Part shown: positions 23,975-29,570 of the stretch, piece by piece | Layout of the letters: each line of letters begins with the position of its first letter | Numbering within the stretch: the stretch's first letter is position 1 | Source of the DNA: Acidobacteriota bacterium | GTDB lineage: Bacteria > Acidobacteriota > Terriglobia > Terriglobales > Acidobacteriaceae | Assembly: GCA_023410055.1 (NCBI GenBank) | Contig: JAEYQK010000077.1 | Span: forward strand, 1 to 29,570 | Direction: 5' to 3' | Length of the DNA: 29,570 nt | Notes under the pieces: generated by a model | What the model was told of the DNA's origin: nothing | Database searches by the model: none | The model's input: only the letters and a program-made list of their open reading frames with translations | Position numbers and translations under genes: made by a program

Positions 23975-23990
23975 TGGTAACGCGAGTGCA
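23975..23990 (+). promoter_or_regulatory. Weak candidate sigma54 promoter before the glycine-zipper gene
   Basis: TGGTAACGCGAGTGCA matches TGGCACG-N4-TTGCA at 8 of 12 fixed positions and keeps GG-N10-GC. The predicted start near 24001 leaves a leader of about 30 nt that includes AAGGA. The match is modest, and such sites occur by chance. Confidence 0.25.
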
Positions 23991-24029
23991 ACGAGAGCTT
24001 ACGGGCTAGTCCACAACCAAAAGGATCAT

Positions 24030-24731
24030 ATGAAAAGGGAACTTATGACGCGGTGCACTGTGTTGGCTGTTCTGTTGTTGGCGGGGATTTTGTTCATGAG
24101 CGCTTGTGGAAGAACGCCTGATACCGCCAATGCGTCTGCTCTGGGAAACACCGGTACTGATTCATCGTCGGAGCAGTTGCCATTCGGAGGCAAGGGCGAC
24201 AACGGGAGTTCATTGCTTTCGAAGCAAGTCACGATTTCGCAGGGGACGGTTGTAACCGTCCGTCTGCAGTCGGGAATTTCCAGCGCGACAGCGCAACCGG
24301 GCGAAACCTTCAGCGCGACTCTCGACCAACCTATTATCGTCGACGGCAGAACCGTGGCGAAACAAGGGGCCGCTGTCGTTGGCAAGGTTATCGAGGCACG
24401 ACGTTCAGGTCGCTTGCAGGATCCTGGGTATCTACGGATCACGCTGGCCTCAGTAGCGATTGACGGGAAGCAGATTCCAATCGATGCATCTACGCTGTCG
24501 GCGAAGGGGGCATCCCACAAGAAACGCAATCTTGCTCTGATTGGTGGCGGTTCCGGAGCCGGTGCGTTGATAGGTGCGCTGGCAGGCGGAGGAAAGGGCG
24601 CGCTGATAGGCGCTGGTGCCGGTGCGGCCGCGGGCACCACAGGCGCGTACGTGACGGGGGAGAAGGACGTTTCCTTCGGTGCGGAGCGTCGATTGACGTT
24701 CCGGTTGGTGCACCCAGTCACCATCGGGTAA
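24030..24731 (+). CDS. Glycine-zipper lipoprotein
   Basis: A 233-residue predicted lipoprotein. The signal ends in FMSAC, so Cys26 should be lipidated. A middle beta domain (about 65-160) has ISQGTVVTVRLQSGISSATA, GETFSATLDQPIIVDGR and GAAVVGKVIEARRSGRL, similar in style to conjugal-transfer TrbI/BON-free envelope domains seen in many acidobacterial lipoproteins. A glycine-zipper segment (about 168-210) has LIGGGSGAGALIGALAGG and GAGAGAAAGTTGAYVTG. A short strand ends the protein. Two in-frame starts are possible, ATG at 24030 (AAGGA 4 nt upstream) and ATG at 24045 (AGGGA 4 nt upstream); both give a full lipoprotein signal. Glycine zippers often insert in or pack at membranes. The specific function is unknown. 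It is monocistronic, with a terminator after it. Confidence 0.82.
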   Translation: MKRELMTRCTVLAVLLLAGILFMSACGRTPDTANASALGNTGTDSSSEQLPFGGKGDNGSSLLSKQVTISQGTVVTVRLQSGISSATAQPGETFSATLDQPIIVDGRTVAKQGAAVVGKVIEARRSGRLQDPGYLRITLASVAIDGKQIPIDASTLSAKGASHKKRNLALIGGGSGAGALIGALAGGGKGALIGAGAGAAAGTTGAYVTGEKDVSFGAERRLTFRLVHPVTIG

Positions 24732-24757
24732 AACGGATTAGTGGAAGAGAGAAGAAG

Positions 24758-24790
24758 TCCCTCGTGTTTCTTGCGAGGGATTTGTGTTTG
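24758..24790 (+). terminator. Terminator of the glycine-zipper lipoprotein gene
   Basis: A 7-bp stem (TCCCTCG with CGAGGGA) is followed by TTTGTGTTT. It starts 26 nt after the stop. The T-run is broken by G residues, so strength is moderate. Confidence 0.7.
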
Positions 24791-24953
24791 ACGGTATAGA
24801 TCAAGAAAACAGAAAGTGAAAGTCGAATTCAACTAGCGAAAGCGTTTGTTCGTGCTTTTCTCTCTCCCGAGTTATCGGCATTTCACAAGCTGAGCCCTGA
24901 ACCGAATTCGGGAGTCTTTGTCCACACCGGCACCTTTACGATAGCCCCTATTC

Positions 24954-24969
24954 ATGCACGATTCTTGCA
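24954..24969 (+). promoter_or_regulatory. Candidate sigma54 promoter of the hybrid kinase-regulator operon
   Basis: ATGCACGATTCTTGCA matches TGGCACG-N4-TTGCA at 10 of 12 fixed positions, including GCACG and TTGCA. The first G of the -24 GG pair is T, which is a real weakness. The start would be near 24980. The inverted repeat at 24864-24914 lies 40-90 bp upstream, where an enhancer site could be. Confidence 0.4.
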
Positions 24970-25157
24970 TTCCTTGCCATTTTGGGAAAAGGGGCAATCC
25001 TGTTTTGGAACTGGCTCGCGCCAGCGCAAGCTGCGGGACACCTCCGGCAGCTACAAACCGTTAAATTACAGTGACTTAGAACTTTTGTTTCAAAACGGAA
25101 AAGTGTATGCTGTTTCGCGATTCATAGGCCCAATTTGGGCATGGTCTCTGATAAGCT

Positions 25158-26576
25158 ATGGCGCTTCACGGATCTTCGCAGCACCTCGGTGTTGCGGGAC
25201 AATTCGATGCTGGTTTGCTGAGGGCCGTTATGGATACCAGTCCGCACGGAATCGCGGTGCGTGATGGTGAATCGCTCATATACGCCAACCCAGCCTGGAA
25301 CGCCATGGCCGAGTCTCAGACGGCATCAGAGGGCGAGCCCCACAATGCATTTGTCACATCGAGCAGCACCGTCGATTATCACGGTACGCAGCTCACTTTG
25401 ACGCTTCTCCGCGATGTTAGCGAGCGCCGGAAGACTGAACGTCAGTTGATCGAAGCTCAGAAATTGGAAGCGCTCGGACGTTGGGTGGGAGGAGTAGTTC
25501 ATGACTTCAATAATCTGCTCACAGCTGTAATGCTGTACTCGGACCTGATTGATCATTCGTCCGAGCATGGAAGTGCAATCGCGCGCTACAACGATGAGAT
25601 ACGAGCCGTCGCGAAACGCGGGGCTGGACTGACTGGACAGCTATTGGCATTTCTGCAACAGCGTCCATACGAGCGAGCTATTCTTTCGGTCAATTCGCTG
25701 CTGAAGGGCCTGCGCGAACTCCTGGAGCGGTTGATGGGCGAGGGTGTTGCTGTCGCGCTGGAGTTGGCGTCTGGTCCCTGTTACGTAAGCATCGATCCGT
25801 GTCAGTTGCAGCAAGTGCTCTTCAATATTGCGCTGAACGCACGCGATGCAATGCCCTCGGGCGGAACTCTCATGATTCGAACTTCCGAAACAACGGTTGA
25901 TTTCCAGCGAGGGGTTGAAGACGCGGTCAGGCTTGAAATTGTGGACACGGGCTGTGGCATGGATTCCTCAACCTGTTCACGCATCTTTGAACCGTTTTTC
26001 ACCACGAAACCGGCTGGCGAGGGAACGGGCCTAGGATTGACCATCGTCCAGAAGATCGCGACGGATGTTGGTGGAATCGTCCGTGTAGAGAGCAAAGTTG
26101 GGCTCGGTACGACTGTCACACTGGACCTCCCACGGGCAGAACCTATGGTCGCCCAACAGACTTCTGAGCCCCCCAGCGGGAAGTTACTCGGGGGCACCGA
26201 GACACTGCTGATCGTCGAAGACGAGTCAGCGTCTCGATTATCAATGGCTGCGCTTCTGATCCAGGCTGGCTACAAGGTGCTTCAGGCAAGCAACGGTCAG
26301 GAAGCGCTCAAAATCGCGCAGGAGTACGGTTCCGAAATACATCTTCTAGTTACCGATATCGTTTTACCAGGTTTTAGCGGGCGCGATCTGGCAAGGCGGT
26401 TGAGCTCGTTGCGTCCGGAAACACGCGTTCTATTCATATCGGGCTACGCCATTCCAGAGACTTCCGAGACGGAACTCATTTTTCATAAACCATTTAGTGG
26501 CGAAGCGTTGGCGCTTCGAGTGCGCCAATCGCTCGCGGGGGCCGCGTCAGACAAGAGCGATTCGGTCGGGAGGTAG
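25158..26576 (+). CDS. Soluble hybrid histidine kinase with C-terminal receiver
   Basis: A 472-residue cytoplasmic kinase with no TM segment or signal. The N-terminus holds a very short PAS-like region (about 20-88): the front strand (SPHGIAVRDGESLIYANPAW) runs almost directly into the exit segment (LTLLRDVSERRKTERQL). HisKA (about 99-165) has the H-box GGVVHDFNNLLTAV, His115. HATPase_c (about 205-340) has NIALNARDAMPSGG, DTGCGMD, FEPFFTTKPAGEGTGLGL and VGLGTTVTLDLP. The receiver (about 352-468) has VEDE, Asp400 in LVTDIVLPG, and the conserved Lys in FHKPFSG. The start at 25158 has no clear ribosome site. The regulator gene begins 2 nt after the stop, so the two are coupled. The signal is unknown. 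A direct kinase-to-receiver pairing with the next gene is an inference from the gene order. Confidence 0.93.
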   Translation: MALHGSSQHLGVAGQFDAGLLRAVMDTSPHGIAVRDGESLIYANPAWNAMAESQTASEGEPHNAFVTSSSTVDYHGTQLTLTLLRDVSERRKTERQLIEAQKLEALGRWVGGVVHDFNNLLTAVMLYSDLIDHSSEHGSAIARYNDEIRAVAKRGAGLTGQLLAFLQQRPYERAILSVNSLLKGLRELLERLMGEGVAVALELASGPCYVSIDPCQLQQVLFNIALNARDAMPSGGTLMIRTSETTVDFQRGVEDAVRLEIVDTGCGMDSSTCSRIFEPFFTTKPAGEGTGLGLTIVQKIATDVGGIVRVESKVGLGTTVTLDLPRAEPMVAQQTSEPPSGKLLGGTETLLIVEDESASRLSMAALLIQAGYKVLQASNGQEALKIAQEYGSEIHLLVTDIVLPGFSGRDLARRLSSLRPETRVLFISGYAIPETSETELIFHKPFSGEALALRVRQSLAGAASDKSDSVGR

Positions 26577-26578
26577 TC

Positions 26579-27973
26579 ATGTTGTCAGTTGAAATGTCAG
26601 AAGCCGGTCACCACGTTCCACTCCCTAATCTTCTCGTGGTAGATGATGAGCGCGCGATTCGCGACGGTTGCCTTGACGCAGCGCAGTCGGCGGGCTACCG
26701 CCCGTTCGTAGCGGAAAGCGCCGAAGCTGCCTACAAGGTACTTGATGCGAACAGCATAGATGTTGTCTTGCTTGATTTGAAACTGCCGGGCACCGGTGGA
26801 CTCGAAGTGTTGCGCCAGATTAAGAGCCGTAGGCCAGACGCCGTCGTCGTTATCATTACCGGTTATGCGAGTATTCATTCCGCCGTACAGGCAATGAAGT
26901 TGGGTGCCTACGATTACATAACGAAACCGTTTAGCCTTCAGGAACTCAAGATGCTGCTGGAGCACGTTTCGGAGCAGTTGAAGGTCAACACGGAACGGCG
27001 CATCATGCGCGACAAATTGCGATCACAACAAGGCTTTGGTTCCATGGTCGGTCAATCACCCGAGATGGAGAAGCTCTATCGCATCATCTCCAAGGCTGCT
27101 CAGAGCAATCATCCGGTGTTGATATTGGGAGAGAGCGGAACAGGAAAAGAACTTGTCGCTCGTTCAATTCATTTCTCAGGACCTTATAGAGATAAGCCAT
27201 TCCTACCAGTTGATTGCGGATCACTCGTTCCGTCCTTGATCGAAAGCGAGCTGTTCGGCTGCGCGAAAGGCGCGTTCAACGGTGCGAGCCGTTCGAAAGA
27301 CGGATTGCTGGCTGCCGCGGAAGGAGGCACTCTCTTTCTGGACGAAGTAGGAGAATTGCCTCTCGATCTTCAGTCGAAGATCCTACGGGCAATCCATGAA
27401 AAAGAGGTTCGTCCCGTTGGCAGCACGCGAAGGATTCCTATCAACGTTCGCATTCTCGCGGCGACCAATCGTGACCTTGAGTCTGCAGTTACAGAAGGGC
27501 GCTTCCGCCGTGATCTCTATTACCGCCTGAACATCCTGACGTTGCGCATTCCTCCGCTTCGCGAGCGCAGGCAGGACATCCCATTGCTCGCGGCATATTT
27601 CCTCGAGCGCATGGATCAGATCGCGGGCCTAAAGCGATCGCTGAGCGACGAAGCGATGAAGATGCTCATGAGCTATGAATGGCCTGGCAATGTCCGCGAA
27701 CTTGAGAATTGCCTGGAGCGCGCGTGCACCGTCAGTGCTGGTCCGGTGCTGCACGTTACTGATCTTTCCTCTGCTGTCCAAACCTCGCGCGTTCAGATGA
27801 TCGGCGCGCCGTCGAAATCTGCGCCGATTGTCCCGATAGCTGAGCTTGAGAAGCAGGCCATTCTGACCACCATCGACCAACTCAATGGTGACAAGCTGGC
27901 CGCCGCGCGGCTGTTGGGAATCGGTAAGACGACTTTGTATCGCAAACTCAAGGAGTACGGGATCGCGCACTGA
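26579..27973 (+). CDS. NtrC-type response regulator with an altered GAFTGA loop (GAFNGA)
   Basis: A 464-residue enhancer-binding-protein architecture. The receiver (about 17-130) has VVDDE, Asp66 in LLDLKLPG and Lys in YITKPFS. The AAA+ domain (about 155-380) has Walker A GESGTGKELVARSIHFSG, Walker B GGTLFLDEVGELP and RRDLYYRLNILTLRIPPLR. A Fis-type HTH (about 430-462) has AAARLLGIGKTTLYRKLKEYG. In the sigma54-contact loop (residues 231-236) the codon AAC gives Asn234, so it reads GAFNGA instead of GAFTGA. Everything else needed for ATP hydrolysis and DNA binding is present. GGGAGG lies 5 nt before the ATG, inside the end of the kinase gene. It forms a two-gene operon with the hybrid kinase. 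The function may be sigma54 activation with changed properties, or sigma54-independent regulation. Confidence 0.94.
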   Translation: MLSVEMSEAGHHVPLPNLLVVDDERAIRDGCLDAAQSAGYRPFVAESAEAAYKVLDANSIDVVLLDLKLPGTGGLEVLRQIKSRRPDAVVVIITGYASIHSAVQAMKLGAYDYITKPFSLQELKMLLEHVSEQLKVNTERRIMRDKLRSQQGFGSMVGQSPEMEKLYRIISKAAQSNHPVLILGESGTGKELVARSIHFSGPYRDKPFLPVDCGSLVPSLIESELFGCAKGAFNGASRSKDGLLAAAEGGTLFLDEVGELPLDLQSKILRAIHEKEVRPVGSTRRIPINVRILAATNRDLESAVTEGRFRRDLYYRLNILTLRIPPLRERRQDIPLLAAYFLERMDQIAGLKRSLSDEAMKMLMSYEWPGNVRELENCLERACTVSAGPVLHVTDLSSAVQTSRVQMIGAPSKSAPIVPIAELEKQAILTTIDQLNGDKLAAARLLGIGKTTLYRKLKEYGIAH

Positions 27974-28003
27974 TTGGACAGATGAGCTTGTTAGGAAAAC
28001 TGG

Positions 28004-28032
28004 GGCGCACCTTTCTTGAAAAGAGGTGCGCC
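28004..28032. terminator. Perfect inverted repeat between convergent genes, probable two-way terminator
   Basis: GGCGCACCT and AGGTGCGCC form a 9-bp stem with an 11-nt loop, 30 nt after the regulator stop and 19 nt before the end of the GAF-ANTAR gene. No T-run follows on the plus strand; on the minus strand a CCAGTTTTCC follows. Its place between tail-to-tail genes suggests termination, though it is not a classic intrinsic terminator. Confidence 0.5.
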
Positions 28033-28051
28033 TCGATGCTTGGGCTGCATG

Positions 28052-28765
28052 CTAGGCCCTGATGGCTTTCCTTACCTCAGGACGATCAATCACGGCCTGG
28101 GCTACGTCTTTCATCGACATGCGCGAGACCCGGCCATAGCGCTGCAGCGCGAGGAACGCGCTCTCATCCGTCATTCCGTGCTCGTATTGCAGCATGCTCT
28201 TTGCCCGCGACATCAAATCGCGTGTTTCGATCTGCGAAGTTAACTCCAAGTTCTCACTCTCCAGCCGTGCAAGTTCCAGTTCCGCGCCGACAAAGAATCC
28301 AATCATCGACACTAGACTGATCTCGCGCTTCGTGTGCAGATGTGCTTCACGATGCTGAAGGTTGATGACGCCAACAACCTTGTTTCTGCACATGACGGGC
28401 ACGGACAGGAATGCCTCGTACTGGTCCTCCTCCAATTCGTTGAAGACCTGAAACCGGAAGTCGTTCGAGGCTTGGCGAGGAATCGCTACGATTTGTCCGC
28501 GTTCTGCGACCCATCCCGTGATCCCCTGTCCAACGCGCATTCTGATGCTGCCTAGCACGTCATCGTGCTTGTTCTTCGAAGCTCTCAAGATTAACTGGTC
28601 GCCTTCGCGAACGTAAACAAAGCACGAATCGCACTTCACGAGCGTGACCGCGAAATCTACCACTCGCGCCAACACGTCTCTCATGGGAGCCGCGGCAGCA
28701 GCGCGGCTACCGATTTCATGCAGAAGTTCAACATCAAGGCCGTCAACTCGGTGTGTGCTTTCCAT
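28052..28765 (-). CDS. GAF-ANTAR protein (predicted RNA-binding antiterminator)
   Basis: A 237-residue cytoplasmic protein. The GAF domain (about 10-165) has VRVGQGITGWVAERGQIVAIP, FLSVPVMCRNKVVGVINLQH and REISLVSMIGFFVGAELELA. A helical linker leads to an ANTAR domain (about 178-232): IETRDLMSRAKSMLQYEHGM, TDESAFLALQRYGRVSRMSM and KDVAQAVI, with the usual acidic, Ala and Arg/Ser positions of this RNA-binding fold. ANTAR proteins bind pairs of small hexaloop hairpins and prevent termination downstream. Here the sensor is GAF rather than a receiver. GGGTGAG lies just upstream of the ATG. It is encoded tail-to-tail with the GAFNGA regulator and is 126 nt downstream of an NrfD-type gene on the same strand. 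The ligand is unknown. Confidence 0.9.
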   Translation of the reverse strand: MESTHRVDGLDVELLHEIGSRAAAAAPMRDVLARVVDFAVTLVKCDSCFVYVREGDQLILRASKNKHDDVLGSIRMRVGQGITGWVAERGQIVAIPRQASNDFRFQVFNELEEDQYEAFLSVPVMCRNKVVGVINLQHREAHLHTKREISLVSMIGFFVGAELELARLESENLELTSQIETRDLMSRAKSMLQYEHGMTDESAFLALQRYGRVSRMSMKDVAQAVIDRPEVRKAIRA

Positions 28766-28891
28766 GCACTCACCCTAACGAACAGCGTATTCAAGCATCC
28801 AATTGCTTTTTTCTATGGCGGACATAACTCGATGCACAGAGCAGTGCGAGTCGCCAGACCGTCCCAGCCTTCACATTGCAGGCAGCGGAGC

Positions 28892-29570
28892 TCAGACCGC
28901 CGCTTTGACCTGCGGCAGTTCGGGCTTTGACTGGAGCTTTTCAAGTGAATGAGGTACTTTGACCCCTTTCGCCTCAATCGGCAATCGCCAGTCGCGAGCG
29001 GAGGCACTGCCCGCACGGACCCAGCCATAGCGGGTCAGAATTGAGCCCGCGATTCCGGAGATTGCCGCGGCTCGGCGAAGACGCTTAGGATTCCCGGAGA
29101 CGAGCGCGGCAAGACGCAAGGCAAGCGGGATGGGGCCGGAGAGAACACCACCTGCGCGAGTGATCCAGCCACTAACACCATGCTTAAGCGGTTCATTTAC
29201 GATCGGATCACGCTTTCGCTCAAGGTGATACCCTTCGTACGTTTCAAGCGTACAGGCGCCGATTCCGATCAGGTTCAGAGCCGTGCTGTTCTCATTCCCC
29301 ATCAGTTCGAGAATACTGGTGCCGGCCTCGAGTCCGGATGTGCCGAAGTGAATCGGCAGGCTGCGGATGTTGTGATTCCAGACCGGAATCGCAGTCGCGC
29401 CGATGAGCACGCCAGTGTAGTTGTGCAGCGGTAGCCCAAGCAGCATCGTCAGCGCCTGGCTGCTGTGCTTCAGCAGGGAAATGACAACGTTCGACCCCAG
29501 ATAATCCTGCATCAGTTGCGCAAAGAGATTCGCGCCGGAGAAGGTTCCGAACGCAGCCAGTGTCCACGCA
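28892..29570 (-). CDS. nrfD: NrfD/PsrC-type membrane protein (5' truncated by window edge)
   Basis: The frame stays open to the window edge, so the N-terminal part is missing and about 226 residues remain. NrfD-type subunits are multi-TM quinone-linked membrane partners of iron-sulfur/molybdo-enzymes. Visible marks are YTGVLIGATAIPVWNHNIRS, with the family's TGVLL-type motif and WN pair, followed by LPIHFGTSGLEAGTSILELM. Helices cover roughly the first 30 residues, then about 55-85, 95-120 and 155-185. A polar tail of about 45 residues ends the protein (RDWRLPIEAKGVKVPHSLEK). The internal ATG at 29512 lies within a helix and is not the start. Partner genes (iron-sulfur or catalytic subunits) would lie outside the window, so the redox system cannot be named. 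Confidence 0.83.
   Translation of the reverse strand, partial: AWTLAAFGTFSGANLFAQLMQDYLGSNVVISLLKHSSQALTMLLGLPLHNYTGVLIGATAIPVWNHNIRSLPIHFGTSGLEAGTSILELMGNENSTALNLIGIGACTLETYEGYHLERKRDPIVNEPLKHGVSGWITRAGGVLSGPIPLALRLAALVSGNPKRLRRAAAISGIAGSILTRYGWVRAGSASARDWRLPIEAKGVKVPHSLEKLQSKPELPQVKAAV

Larger units (their letters stand above)
24732..25157 (+). other. Intergenic region before the hybrid-kinase operon
   Basis: This 426-nt stretch holds no gene I can support. It contains the terminator of the glycine-zipper gene (24758-24790), a widely spaced inverted repeat (CTCCCGA at 24864-24870 with TCGGGAG at 24908-24914), a sigma54-like -24/-12 pair (24954-24969) and a leader of about 180 nt with short GC-rich hairpins (for example CTGGC-TCGC-GCCAG near 25012). 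A 13-nt palindrome, GCCCAATTTGGGC, lies near 25128-25140. No RNA gene is evident. Confidence 0.55.

Noticed and set aside
24965..25264. A 99-codon plus-strand frame before and into the hybrid kinase gene
   Set aside because: It overlaps the kinase by about 107 nt in another frame, has no ribosome site and shows no recognisable sequence. The kinase is clearly real.
28834..28847. A 4-bp hairpin with hexaloop AGAGCA (A1, G4), like half of an ANTAR target
   Set aside because: It is on the plus strand, with no plus-strand gene after it, the stem is only 4 bp and no second hexaloop lies beside it.

Overview
The window looks like a chromosomal segment of an acidobacterium (Terriglobia/Koribacter-like). 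The basis is the moderately high GC, pil and acc genes next to many secreted or envelope proteins of unknown role, two NtrC-type regulators, an OmpA-like protein with Ig modules, and a GAF-ANTAR protein. This taxonomic guess is an inference from gene content, not a database match. I see no IS element, phage, CRISPR array, tRNA or rRNA.

Layout. 1-3.8 kb: the end of a type IV pilus assembly operon (pilO partial, pilP, pilQ), closed by a strong terminator. 3.8-7.6 kb: an Xaa-Pro peptidase, then accB and accC (biotin carrier and biotin carboxylase of acetyl-CoA carboxylase) and thiE. 7.6-12 kb: two different APC-superfamily amino-acid transporters, a terminator, and a two-TM potassium channel with an RCK domain. 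12-14.9 kb: nnr (repair of hydrated NAD(P)H) and tsaE (tRNA t6A synthesis), facing fabI (enoyl-ACP reductase). 15-15.7 kb: an unrecognised secreted protein. 15.7-19.7 kb, minus strand: an operon of NtrC-type regulator, membrane sensor kinase and Pro/Gln-rich lipoprotein. 20-24.7 kb: an OmpA-like outer-membrane protein, a secreted Asp-box beta-propeller protein and a glycine-zipper lipoprotein, each with its own terminator. 25.1-28 kb: a soluble hybrid histidine kinase followed by a second NtrC-type regulator. 28-29.6 kb, minus strand: a GAF-ANTAR protein and the C-terminal part of an NrfD-type membrane protein that runs off the window.

How it fits together. The first half is mostly housekeeping (pili, fatty-acid synthesis, cofactor repair, transport). 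The second half is a signalling and envelope region. Two sigma54-activator systems flank three envelope genes. I can find sigma54-like -24/-12 elements before the OmpA-like gene, before the glycine-zipper gene and before the hybrid-kinase operon. The most unusual points are an Asn in place of Thr in the GAFTGA loop of the second regulator, a very short PAS region in its partner kinase, and the ANTAR protein encoded tail-to-tail with that operon. None of these is proven to be a new system.
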